Shown: positions 19,905 through 28,494 of the stretch, one piece after another
How positions within the stretch are numbered: the stretch's first letter is position 1
Layout: each line of letters begins with the position of its first letter
Source: Piscinibacter gummiphilus
Lineage (GTDB): Bacteria > Pseudomonadota > Gammaproteobacteria > Burkholderiales > Burkholderiaceae_C
DNA: 64,000 nt
Direction of reading: 5' to 3'
Assembly (NCBI RefSeq): GCF_032681285.1
Contig: NZ_CP136336.1
Location: 4,947,001 to 5,011,000, forward strand
Translations under genes and position numbers: made by a program
The notes under the pieces: generated by a model
What the model was told of the DNA's origin: nothing
Database searches by the model: none
The model's input: only the letters and a program-made list of their open reading frames with translations

Positions 19905-21011
19905 ATGGACCGAGAGGAAGTCGCCGCATGGTTGCGGCTGTTGGAAACGCCTCAGGTCGGACGCGAGTTCGCGCGCCGGCTGCTGGCCGCATTCGGATCC
20001 CCTGAGGCGGCGCTGAGCGCCCCCCAGGCCGCTCGACGTGAAGTCGTGCCGACCGAACCCGCGAAGGCGCTGGAGCAGGAGCCCGACAACTTCCCGGCGC
20101 TGTTGGAAGCCACCTGGCGTTGGCTCTCGGATGAGAGCACCGGGCCGCGTCATGTACTGGCCCTCGGCGACCCCGCTTACCCGGCGTCGTTGCTGCAGAC
20201 AGCTGATCCACCACTTCTCTTGTATGTGCAAGGCGACTTGGCCCTGCTCGGCGCACCTGGCATCGGCGTGGTGGGCAGCCGGCATCCGACACCCCAAGGC
20301 AAGGACAACGCGCTCGCGTTTTCCACTCATCTCAGCCAAGCCGGCTGGACCATCGTCTCGGGCCTGGCACTCGGCATCGATGGCGCGGCTCACGAAGGCG
20401 GTTTGGCGGGGCCAGGCCGGACGATCGCCGTGGTCGGCACGGGCCTCGATCGGGTCTATCCCCGTCGGCACCTGGAGCTCGCTCGACGCATCGCACAGCA
20501 CGGCGCGATCGTCAGCGAGTACTCCATCGGCACGCCACCGTTGCCTCCGAACTTTCCTCTGCGCAATCGCATCATCGCGGGCCTGACCCGGGGGACATTG
20601 GTCGTCGAGGCAGCGCTGCAGTCCGGCTCACTGATCACCGCCCGCCTGGCAAGCGAGGCCGGCCGCGAAGTCTTCGCGATTCCGGGCTCGATCCACTCAC
20701 CGCAATCGCGCGGCTGTCATGCCTTGCTCAAACAGGGCGCCAAGCTGGTCGAAAGCGCGGCCGACGTGCTCGAGGAATTCCCGTCAAAGGCCGCCCAGAC
20801 ATCCGCCTCCGCTCCTTCCGCAAGCAACAGCACGCCCACAACCGATCCGCTGCTCGATGCTCTGGGCTTCGACCCCGTCAGCCTCGACGCCCTCATCGCC
20901 AGGACGGGTTGGCCGGCACCCGAACTCAGCGCGAAGCTGCTCGAACTCGAGTTGATCGGCGACGTGGCCCGTTTGCCCGGACAGCTCTTCCAGCGAGTAA
21001 GCGCGGGCTGA
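19905..21011 (+). CDS. dprA: DNA-processing protein DprA (Smf)
   Basis: RecA loader for incoming single-stranded DNA in natural transformation. Its 368 residues comprise an N-terminal SAM-like helical part, a Rossmann DprA core (about 125-290) with GVVGSRHPTPQG and GLALGIDGAAHEG, and a C-terminal winged helix (about 310-365). The full length suggests a working gene, although DprA is also kept in species not known to be competent. It starts 32 bp after the LysM gene and is probably co-transcribed with it. Confidence 0.94.
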   Translation: MDREEVAAWLRLLETPQVGREFARRLLAAFGSPEAALSAPQAARREVVPTEPAKALEQEPDNFPALLEATWRWLSDESTGPRHVLALGDPAYPASLLQTADPPLLLYVQGDLALLGAPGIGVVGSRHPTPQGKDNALAFSTHLSQAGWTIVSGLALGIDGAAHEGGLAGPGRTIAVVGTGLDRVYPRRHLELARRIAQHGAIVSEYSIGTPPLPPNFPLRNRIIAGLTRGTLVVEAALQSGSLITARLASEAGREVFAIPGSIHSPQSRGCHALLKQGAKLVESAADVLEEFPSKAAQTSASAPSASNSTPTTDPLLDALGFDPVSLDALIARTGWPAPELSAKLLELELIGDVARLPGQLFQRVSAG

Positions 21012-21088
21012 CAGGCGCGGGGAATCCGCACTCGGAGCGGTGCATTTATTCCGCTTCCACTCGAAGCGCACTGGGTTATCATGAATTC

Positions 21089-21541
21089 ATGTTCGACGTG
21101 CTCGTCTACCTGTACGAAAACTACTGGCGGCCGGATGCCTGTCCTGACCATGCCCAGCTGACCCGCAAGCTGTCGGCCATGGGCTTCGAATCCGACGAGA
21201 TCGAAGAAGCCCTCACCTGGCTCGACGGATTGGCGACCGCCGCGGAGTCCTATGTCGGCGAACAATTGCCCGACAGCCTGCGCGTCTATTCCGTGGCTGA
21301 GCAAGAGCATCTGGGCGAAGACTCGATCGGCTTTGTGAGCTTCCTCGAATCGGCCGGGGTGCTGCCCCCTTCGATGCGCGAGATGGTGATCGACCGCGCC
21401 ACGGCCATCCCCGGCGGACCGGTGGATCTGGAAGATCTGAAGATCATCGTGCTGATGGTCTTCTGGAGCCTGGGCGAAGAGCCCGATGCGCTGATCCTCG
21501 ACGAATTGTTCGTGGCTGAAGAAGACCGATTGATTCACTGA
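21089..21541 (+). CDS. smg: Smg family protein (DUF494)
   Basis: A 150-residue acidic, mainly helical protein whose opening MFDVLVYLYENYWRPDA is the DUF494 hallmark. Its role is unknown, but it is nearly always next to dprA. In many genomes topA follows; here a strong terminator follows instead. The start is the ATG within TTCATGTTCG; the upstream frame overlaps dprA. Confidence 0.92.
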   Translation: MFDVLVYLYENYWRPDACPDHAQLTRKLSAMGFESDEIEEALTWLDGLATAAESYVGEQLPDSLRVYSVAEQEHLGEDSIGFVSFLESAGVLPPSMREMVIDRATAIPGGPVDLEDLKIIVLMVFWSLGEEPDALILDELFVAEEDRLIH

Positions 21542-21559
21542 CGTCTGCGACAACACCCA

Positions 21560-21590
21560 TGAAAAAGCCGCCTTCGAGGCGGCTTTTTCA
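21560..21590. terminator. Bidirectional rho-independent terminator
   Basis: A 14-bp perfect palindrome, TGAAAAAGCCGCCT, with loop TCG and its complement, giving A/T runs on both sides. It lies between the convergent smg and DUF1631 genes and should stop transcription from both directions. Confidence 0.95.
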
Positions 21591-21606
21591 ATGTCCGGAT
21601 CAAGGG

Positions 21607-23916
21607 CTAGTTCAGCAAACGACTCGGGTCGACATCGAGCTTGGCCAGCGCGCTGCGGGTGGCACGCACTGTCAGCGATTCATCCTGTGCCGGCACCAGA
21701 AGGCCGGCTTGCAGAAAAGCGGCCAAGCGGTTCTGCTGGAAGAGGATGCCCCGCCCGTGGGGCGATACGAAGAGCGTCAGCTGACGACGCAGTCCCTGCC
21801 ACACCAACTGCACCGCCTCGTTTCGGTTGCGGTAGTCGAGCATGTACCAGCCCCCCACCTGCAACTCCTTGGCCCAGGCCAGCATGGCAGGTGTGGCCAT
21901 CGAGCCGCCCTCGCCCACCACCTCCAACTCGGCGCTTTCGTGGCCGGACAGGTCGAGCACCATGGATTCGTCGATCTCGATGTCGTCGGATTCGGGCAGC
22001 AGTTCTTCGAGCGTCTCCAGCCGGGCCATCAGCTCTTCGAGGCGCTCCGGCGCGATCGTCGCGGTCTTCGCGGTGAAGGCCGCGGCCAGCGAGTTGTTGA
22101 GCTTCTGGATGTGCTCGTCCTGCTTGTCGGCTGGGATGTTGGCGTGGTCCATGCCTTCGCGCAGCGTCTTCAGCAAGGGCGGCAAGCGGCGGATGACCTC
22201 CGCGCGCTCCTCGCGCGACACCTTCGCACTGGCCGACCAAATCAGGTCGGCTGCCACGCGCTTCATGGCCTTGGTTTCGTTGCCCTGCGGCCCATGTTTG
22301 ACCGCGGTCATCGCCATCACGTCGGCCCACACATGGAAGAGGAACTCGCGCACCCCTTCCTGAACCGGCACCTCGTTGAGCATCTTGCGCAACTCGATGG
22401 TGTACTGGATCGCAAGCGTCTCGCGCTGCTCCACCTGCTGCGCCAGCGAGACGCCCTTGCGGGTCATCTCGTTCTCGTTCTTGAAATAGTGCTCGAGGAA
22501 TTTCTCGAACTCGGTGAGCACGGTCTGGAACACACGCCGGCCGGTGTCGGGGTAGGCCTCGACGACCTGCACCACGCGCTTGATTTCTTTTTCGAGCGTG
22601 TCAGCGACGGCACGGCTCGTGGAATCGAAACCCATCACACAGGCGCCCATTCGGTCGATGAGTCGGCGTGCGGGGTGGTCGACGGTGGCGAAGAAATCAG
22701 GCTCGCTCACCGCGACGCGAAGCACCGGCATCTGCAGCCGCGCGAACCAGACACGCACCACGGCCGGAATGCGCTCTTCCATCAGGATGCTCTGGAACAG
22801 CAGCGCGACGATTTCGATCGTGGCGCGCTCAACCTGGGTCGACGCCGCCTGCTTGAGCGCCTGCTTGCGCTGATGCAGCTCTTCAAGCAGCGCAGGCGTG
22901 CTGACCGGCCCTTCGGGCGCACGGCTGCCGTCGGCCTGCACAGCCCCGCTCGTTGTGACGAGTCTGCGCTGGATGCCCTGCTGCGCCTCGTTGATCGCCG
23001 CCTTCAGGCCTGCCGAAGGCTGGTGCGGCATCTGCGCCGTGCCAGCGAAATCGGGCACCTGGCGACCGATCAGCCGGTTGAGACGGCCGAGCACGGCTTC
23101 GGCGTGGTCGGAACCGCGCGCGAAACCGCCGGCACGCGTCATCAGGCGGGTTTCTTCGCCCACCGTCCCGAGCCGGCCATGGGCGCTGGTCCCGGACACC
23201 GGCGCCGGTGCGCTGGGTGCGCCACCGCCGGTGACAGGTGCGCCATACGAGTTGCGTGTGCGCCGGATGAACGGCCGCAGGTCGATCTCGGGCAAGACGC
23301 GCTGCTGGATCAGCCAGCGATTCGTCTCGTGGTAAGCCTCTTCCGCAAAGTGCGCGAACTCTTCGTGCAACACCGCCTGCAGCGTGCGCCAGGCATCTTG
23401 GCTGAGCGATGCACCGCGCCATGCGCTCGTGAAGATGCGGGCCAGCACGTGCGGGCGCAACACGTCGTTGGCATCGAGTTCGTCGCGCTTCTCGAGCGCC
23501 GACATGCGCGAGCGCAGGTCGGTGAACTCCCATGACGCGCGATCCATCATCGCCAGCGCCAAGCGCGAGCTGAGGATCTCGACCTCGATGGTGTCGTCGT
23601 CGACCAGCGCCATGCCGGGATTGGTCCGACCCGGCGGCGGCAAGTCGCCAGGACGCGATGCGGACACGACGCCGCTCACCAACGAGCCACGCAACGCGGA
23701 GATGATGCCGCTGATCCAGTTGGGCGCAGCCTTGCGCAGATCTGCCGCGACGTCGCGGCGCTTGTACTGGAGGCTGTGCTCTGCGGTCTGCCCAGCGAGC
23801 AGGCGGGCTCCCTCTTCCACCGCATGAACGACAGTCGGCACGCCGCTCAACAGGCGCTCTACGTAAGAGCGCCGAGCCTGGGCGGCCAGGGCCAACGAAT
23901 CGGCGGCGGTCGCCAT
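21607..23916 (-). CDS. DUF1631 family protein
   Basis: A 769-residue protein without signal peptide or membrane segments, mostly helical. It matches the DUF1631 family (incorrectly called thymidine phosphorylase in some annotations) in length and in stretches such as WEFTDLRSRMSALEKRDELD, FMEERIP-type regions, and a C-terminal PilZ-like part with GGWYMLDYRNRNEAVQLVW. A PilZ-like end could bind cyclic di-GMP, but the RxxxR and D/NxSxxG motifs are not evident to me, so this is a guess. It stands alone between secF and the terminator. Confidence 0.82.
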   Translation of the reverse strand: MATAADSLALAAQARRSYVERLLSGVPTVVHAVEEGARLLAGQTAEHSLQYKRRDVAADLRKAAPNWISGIISALRGSLVSGVVSASRPGDLPPPGRTNPGMALVDDDTIEVEILSSRLALAMMDRASWEFTDLRSRMSALEKRDELDANDVLRPHVLARIFTSAWRGASLSQDAWRTLQAVLHEEFAHFAEEAYHETNRWLIQQRVLPEIDLRPFIRRTRNSYGAPVTGGGAPSAPAPVSGTSAHGRLGTVGEETRLMTRAGGFARGSDHAEAVLGRLNRLIGRQVPDFAGTAQMPHQPSAGLKAAINEAQQGIQRRLVTTSGAVQADGSRAPEGPVSTPALLEELHQRKQALKQAASTQVERATIEIVALLFQSILMEERIPAVVRVWFARLQMPVLRVAVSEPDFFATVDHPARRLIDRMGACVMGFDSTSRAVADTLEKEIKRVVQVVEAYPDTGRRVFQTVLTEFEKFLEHYFKNENEMTRKGVSLAQQVEQRETLAIQYTIELRKMLNEVPVQEGVREFLFHVWADVMAMTAVKHGPQGNETKAMKRVAADLIWSASAKVSREERAEVIRRLPPLLKTLREGMDHANIPADKQDEHIQKLNNSLAAAFTAKTATIAPERLEELMARLETLEELLPESDDIEIDESMVLDLSGHESAELEVVGEGGSMATPAMLAWAKELQVGGWYMLDYRNRNEAVQLVWQGLRRQLTLFVSPHGRGILFQQNRLAAFLQAGLLVPAQDESLTVRATRSALAKLDVDPSRLLN

Positions 23917-23958
23917 GTGACGGTTGGTCGGGGTTTCTCGGTAAGGGATGGCCTTACT

Positions 23959-24993
23959 CTACACCACCGCCCCTGCATTCGGGTCGTTCGGATCGACGTC
24001 CTTCGAGGGTCCGGACTTCATCAGATCCTCGCGCTTCACGCCCAGCCACATCGCGATGGCAGCCGCCACGAACACCGACGAATAGATGCCGAAACAGATG
24101 CCGATCGTCAGCGCGATCGCGAAGTAGTGCAGCGTCGGGCCGCCAAAGATCAGCATCGACAGCACCATCATCTGCGTGCTGCCGTGGGTGATGATGGTGC
24201 GGCTCATCGTGCTGGTGATCGCATGGTCGATCACCTCATGCGTGTTCATCTTGCGGTATTTTCGGAACGCTTCACGGATCCGGTCGAAGATCACCACCGA
24301 TTCGTTCACCGAGTAGCCGAGCACCGCCAGCACCGCCGCCAGCACCGAGAGCGAAAACTCCCACTGGAAGAAGGCGAAGAAGCCCAGGATGATCACCACG
24401 TCGTGCAGGTTGGCGACGATGGCGGCCACCGAGAACTTCCACTCGAAGCGAAACGCCAGGTAAATCATGATGCCGATCACCACGAAGGCCAGCGCCTTCG
24501 CGCCGTCTTCGGCCAGCTCACGCCCCACCTGCGGGCCGACGAACTCGCTGCGCGCGAGCGTCACAGGCTCGACGCCATTGGCTTGGCAGACCGGCTTGTC
24601 GATCACCTCGCCTTTGTCAGTCTTCACCGCCTGGTGCGACACCGTGCCCGACTCAGCCTTGCACAGCTCGCCGAACACCTTCTCGACGACATCGCCCGCC
24701 TTGCCATCGCCGCGCACCGGCAAGCGGATCAGCACGTTGCGTGTGTTGCCGAAGTTCTGCACCTGCACTTCGCCGGCCTTCAGCCCCTCGACGGTTTGGC
24801 GCACCTTGGCAATGTCGGCCGCCTGCGCATAGTGCGCCTCGATCAGCGTGCCGCCGGTGAACTCGATCGACAGGTGCAGGCCACGGGTGATCAGGAAGAA
24901 CACGGCCAGCAGGAAGGTCACGGCCGAGATGATGTTGAACACCAGCGCATGCCGCATGAACGGGATGTCGCGGTGGATGCGGAAGAACTCCAT
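23959..24993 (-). CDS. secF: Protein translocase subunit SecF
   Basis: Inner-membrane partner of SecD that uses the proton gradient to pull exported proteins through SecYEG. The 344 residues contain six membrane helices with a periplasmic loop between the first two. FTGGTLIE and the cluster GYSVNESVVIFDRIRE are the family's conserved motifs. It is 46 bp behind secD. The periplasmic loop has two Cys (NEED checking: CKAE and VCQAN) that might pair. Confidence 0.95.
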   Translation of the reverse strand: MEFFRIHRDIPFMRHALVFNIISAVTFLLAVFFLITRGLHLSIEFTGGTLIEAHYAQAADIAKVRQTVEGLKAGEVQVQNFGNTRNVLIRLPVRGDGKAGDVVEKVFGELCKAESGTVSHQAVKTDKGEVIDKPVCQANGVEPVTLARSEFVGPQVGRELAEDGAKALAFVVIGIMIYLAFRFEWKFSVAAIVANLHDVVIILGFFAFFQWEFSLSVLAAVLAVLGYSVNESVVIFDRIREAFRKYRKMNTHEVIDHAITSTMSRTIITHGSTQMMVLSMLIFGGPTLHYFAIALTIGICFGIYSSVFVAAAIAMWLGVKREDLMKSGPSKDVDPNDPNAGAVV

Positions 24994-25039
24994 TGTTCAG
25001 GTCCGGTTGCGTTCTTGTTGAGCTCTTGTCGAAGAGCGG

Positions 25040-26920
25040 TCAGGGGTTCGTCGCCGGTGTCTCGGCCGGCTGGGCCTTGGGCTTCCACACCTGCCCGATC
25101 GACACGCTCTTGAGCTTCTTCTGGCGGCCGTACCAGAGGTTCACCAAGCCGCGCGAGAACACGACGGCCGAGAACATCGAGGTCAGGATGCCCAGGCAAT
25201 GCACCACCGCAAAACCCTTGATCGGGCCAGAGCCGAACGCAAAGAGCGCGATGCCGGCGATCAGCGTGGTGACATTGGAGTCGAGGATCGTCGCGAACGC
25301 CCGCTCGTAACCCGTGTTGATCGCCGCCTGCGGCGATGCACCGGCGCGCAGTTCCTCGCGCACCCGCTCGTTGATCAGCACGTTGGCGTCGATGGCCATG
25401 CCGAGCGTGAGCGCGATGGCGGCGATGCCCGGCAGCGTCAGCGTGGCTTGCAGCATCGACAGCACCGCCACCAGCAGCAGCAGGTTGAAGCCCAGCGCCA
25501 GCGTCGAGAACACGCCGAACAGCAGGTAGTACAGGCACATGAAGACCGCGATCGCCGCGAAGCCCCAGATCACGCTGTGGAAGCCTTTGGCGATGTTGTC
25601 GGCACCGAGCGTCGGGCCGATGGTGCTTTCTTCGATGATCTCCATCGGCGCGGCCAGGGAGCCGGCACGCAGCAGCAGGCTCAGGTCGTTGGCGGCCTCG
25701 GTGGTGCCCATGCCAGTGATCTGGAAGTCGTTGCCGAACTCGCCCTGGATGCGGGCAACCGTCAGCACTTCGCCCTTGCCCTTTTCAAACAGGATGGCGG
25801 CCATGAAGTTGCCGACGTTGTTGCGCGTCATCTCGCGCATCAGCCGGCCGCCCTTGGCGTCGAGGCTGACCGACACGGCCGGCTGGTTGTTCTGGTCGGG
25901 GCGCGGCTGGGCGTTGGTCAGCATCTCGCCGGTGGCGACCGCTTCTTTGTAGGTCACGACCGGCGCGCCGCGGCCCACCGTGAAGCGCTCGCGCCCGAAC
26001 GGCACCGGCCCCACGCCTTCGGTGGCGGCCCGCGCCTCCGCCGACATGTCGACCAGGCGGAATTCGAGGTTGGCGGTGCGGCCGATGATGTCCTTCGCCT
26101 TGGCGGTGTCCTGCACGCCCGGCAGCTGGATCACGACGCGGTCGGCGCCTTGTTGCTGGATCACCGGCTCGGCCACGCCGAGCTCGTTGACGCGGTTGTG
26201 CAGCGTGGTGATGTTCTGCTTGAGCGCAGCGTCTTGCACCGCACGCGCGGCTTCGGGCTTGAGGGTGCCGATGAGCTTGGTGTCGGTGCCGTCAGGGGCC
26301 TGCGTCCACTGCAGATCGGTCATCTGCGACAGCAGATCGGCCGCCGCCTTGAGCGTCTCGGCATCGCGGAAGCGGATGTCGACCGCGTTGCCATCACGGC
26401 CGATGCCGGCATGGCGCAGGTTCTTGTCGCGCAGCTGTGAGCGGATGTCGCCGACGATCGACTCCATCTTCTTGCTGAGCGCGGTCTTCATGTCGACCTG
26501 CATCAGGAAGTGCACGCCGCCGCGCAGGTCCAGACCCAGGTACATGGGCAACGCGCGCACCGAGGTCAACCACTTGGGCGAGCGCGACACCAGGTTCAGC
26601 GCAACGATGTAGCTGGGGTTGGCCGGGTCGGGGTTGAGCGCCTTCGAGAGCGCGTCTTTCGCCTGGAGCTGGGCATCGCCATCGGCAAAGCGGGCCTTCA
26701 CGCTGTTGCCTTCGAAGACCACGAAATCGGGTTGCAGCTTGGCCGCCGCCAGCACTTCCTTGACCCGCTCGGCGCTGGAGCTGTCGAGCTTGAGCGTGGC
26801 CTTGCCACTGCTGACCTGAACCGCCGGCGCCTCGCCGAAGAAGTTGGGCAGCGTGTAGATCAGGCCGACCAGCAAGGCGATCGCCAGGATCGCGTATTTC
26901 CACCACGGGTAGCGGTTCAT
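25040..26920 (-). CDS. secD: Protein translocase subunit SecD
   Basis: A 626-residue RND-like membrane protein: one N-terminal helix, a large periplasmic P1 head (about 40-430) and five C-terminal helices. Family motifs seen are LGLDLRGGVHFLMQVD and LGMAIDANVLINERVRE. Length is close to E. coli SecD (615). It lies between yajC and secF in the usual order; queA and tgt, which often precede yajC, are absent here. Confidence 0.96.
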   Translation of the reverse strand: MNRYPWWKYAILAIALLVGLIYTLPNFFGEAPAVQVSSGKATLKLDSSSAERVKEVLAAAKLQPDFVVFEGNSVKARFADGDAQLQAKDALSKALNPDPANPSYIVALNLVSRSPKWLTSVRALPMYLGLDLRGGVHFLMQVDMKTALSKKMESIVGDIRSQLRDKNLRHAGIGRDGNAVDIRFRDAETLKAAADLLSQMTDLQWTQAPDGTDTKLIGTLKPEAARAVQDAALKQNITTLHNRVNELGVAEPVIQQQGADRVVIQLPGVQDTAKAKDIIGRTANLEFRLVDMSAEARAATEGVGPVPFGRERFTVGRGAPVVTYKEAVATGEMLTNAQPRPDQNNQPAVSVSLDAKGGRLMREMTRNNVGNFMAAILFEKGKGEVLTVARIQGEFGNDFQITGMGTTEAANDLSLLLRAGSLAAPMEIIEESTIGPTLGADNIAKGFHSVIWGFAAIAVFMCLYYLLFGVFSTLALGFNLLLLVAVLSMLQATLTLPGIAAIALTLGMAIDANVLINERVREELRAGASPQAAINTGYERAFATILDSNVTTLIAGIALFAFGSGPIKGFAVVHCLGILTSMFSAVVFSRGLVNLWYGRQKKLKSVSIGQVWKPKAQPAETPATNP

Positions 26921-26968
26921 GTCGTGTCTTTCACGGCGCCGGCTCGCGCCAGCTTGTCTCTCAGGTTC

Positions 26969-27298
26969 TTATTTGAAGGTGCCCTTGGGCAGCACCTGGA
27001 CCACGGCGCCGCGCTGCACCTGGATCTCGACGTTGTTGGCGATTTCCACGTGCAGGAAGCTGTCGCCGAGCTTGGTGACGCGGCCCAGCACGCCGCCGGC
27101 CACCACCACCTCGTCGCCCTTGGCGATGGCGTCGATCATGGCCTTGTGCTCCTTCTGCCGCTTCATCTGCGGGCGGATCATCACGAAGTACAGCACCACG
27201 AACATCAGGACGATGGGCAGCATGCCCGTCAGGCCGCCCAGCGGATCGGAGGCGCCGGCCGCGGGGGCAGCTTGTGCGAATGCTTCGGAAATGAACAC
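26969..27298 (-). CDS. yajC: Preprotein translocase subunit YajC
   Basis: A 109-residue protein with one membrane helix (about 27-47, PIVLMFVVLYFVMIRPQ) followed by a soluble cytoplasmic domain with KGDEVVVAGGVLGRV. It binds SecDF. The start is a GTG (GTG TTC ATT TCC), which corresponds to the MFIS start of relatives, with AGGA 9 nt upstream. It begins the yajC-secD-secF unit. Confidence 0.93.
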   Translation of the reverse strand: MFISEAFAQAAPAAGASDPLGGLTGMLPIVLMFVVLYFVMIRPQMKRQKEHKAMIDAIAKGDEVVVAGGVLGRVTKLGDSFLHVEIANNVEIQVQRGAVVQVLPKGTFK

Positions 27299-27360
27299 GT
27301 GTGGATCCTCGTTGGGGCAGAAAGCGCGCGAAATGGCGCCCGCCAGAGTGAAAGCTTGGA

Positions 27361-27366
27361 ATTGTA
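27361..27366 (-). promoter_or_regulatory. -10 element (TACAAT) upstream of yajC
   Basis: TACAAT on the minus strand, 62 bp before the yajC GTG. At a 17-bp spacing the -35 would be TCGCTG, a poor match. Confidence 0.4.
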
Positions 27367-27455
27367 TGCCCCTCATCCTGGGCCAGCGATGGGGGCCTGG
27401 GCGCTGACCCGGGCGCGGGCAAGAGGTTCCAACGACCCGCGGCTTAATCGTTTTG

Positions 27456-27510
27456 TGGATAAGGAAAGCAGCTTTAAGTCGTTCCTCAACTACGGGCCGC
27501 TGCCGATACT
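27456..27510 (+). promoter_or_regulatory. Putative CysB-type operator and promoter of cysB
   Basis: A 34-bp element at 27456-27489 with ATAAGGAAA and, 10 bp later, GTCGTT, followed by the -10-like GATACT at 27505-27510. The same layout occurs ahead of both sulfate-binding-protein genes. The element ends 51 bp before the ATG. A -35 aligned at 17 bp from GATACT would be the weak TTCCTC, as expected if an activator is needed or if CysB controls its own gene. Confidence 0.6.
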
Positions 27511-27540
27511 GCGTTCCCGTCACGATTTCCGCATGTCGCC

Positions 27541-28479
27541 ATGAACTTTCAGCAGCTTCGCTCCGTGCGAGAGGCCGTGCGCTGCGGCTTCAACCTGACC
27601 GAGGTCTCCAAGGTGCTGCACACCTCGCAACCGGGTGTGAGCCGGCAGATCCGGGAGCTGGAGGAAGAGCTCGGGGTCGACCTCTTCGTGCGCGCCGGCA
27701 AGCGCCTCACCTCGCTGACGGCCGTCGGCGAGGTGGTCGCCCCCATCGTCGAGCGCATGCTCAACGACGCCGAGAACCTGAGGCGCGTCGGCGAGGAGTT
27801 CACCCAGGCCGTGCATGGCCGTCTGTCCATCGCGGCCACCCACTCGCAGGCGCGCTACGCCCTGCCCGGTGCGGTGCGTGACTTCCGCCAGCGCTACCCG
27901 CAGGTCACGCTCAACCTGCACCAGGGTTCGCCCAAGCAGGTGGCCGAGATGCTGATCTCGGGCGAGGCCGACATCGGCATCGCCACCGAAGCCCTGACCC
28001 AGTACGACGCGCTCGTCACCCTGCCTTGCTACCGCTGGACGCACAGCGTCATCGTGCCGCCCGGCCACCCGTTGCTGGATAGCGGGCCGCTCACGCTCGA
28101 GCGCCTGTCGGAGTTCCCCGTCATCACCTACGGCCCCGGCTACACCGGCCGTCTGCACATCGACGAAGCCTTCCAGGCCTCGGGCCTGGACTTCAACCTC
28201 GTGCTGACCGCGATGGACGCCGACGTCATCAAGACCTATGTCGAACTCGGCCTGGGCGTGGGCATCGTCGCCTCGATCGCCTTCGACGAGGACCGCGACC
28301 GCAACCTGCGGGCGATCGACGCCCGCCACCTCTTCGCCGTCAACCTGACCAAGCTCGCGGTGCGCCGCGGCAGTTTCCTGCGTGCCTTCGTCTACGACTT
28401 CATCGAAACCTTCGCCTCGCCGCTCAAACCCGAGGTGGTCGAAGCAGCAATGCGGGGCGAGCACATCGGCGACCAGTGA
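27541..28479 (+). CDS. cysB: CysB-family LysR-type transcriptional regulator of sulfur assimilation
   Basis: A 312-residue LysR-type protein with an N-terminal HTH (MNFQQLRSVREAVRCGFNLT ... HTSQPGVSRQIRELEEELG) and a C-terminal effector domain. The N-terminus and the run THSQARYALP are typical of the CysB/Cbl subgroup, which senses O-acetylserine or N-acetylserine and sulfate limitation. The sulfate transporter genes close by fit this. Whether it is CysB or the paralogue Cbl cannot be decided from sequence alone. The putative operator upstream suggests autoregulation. Confidence 0.9.
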   Translation: MNFQQLRSVREAVRCGFNLTEVSKVLHTSQPGVSRQIRELEEELGVDLFVRAGKRLTSLTAVGEVVAPIVERMLNDAENLRRVGEEFTQAVHGRLSIAATHSQARYALPGAVRDFRQRYPQVTLNLHQGSPKQVAEMLISGEADIGIATEALTQYDALVTLPCYRWTHSVIVPPGHPLLDSGPLTLERLSEFPVITYGPGYTGRLHIDEAFQASGLDFNLVLTAMDADVIKTYVELGLGVGIVASIAFDEDRDRNLRAIDARHLFAVNLTKLAVRRGSFLRAFVYDFIETFASPLKPEVVEAAMRGEHIGDQ

Positions 28480-28494
28480 CGCGCCCGACGGGGT

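Noticed and set aside
21559..23535. 658-codon plus-strand frame
   Set aside because: Antisense shadow of the DUF1631 gene, which has family-like sequence; the shadow is Arg/His/Gly-rich only.
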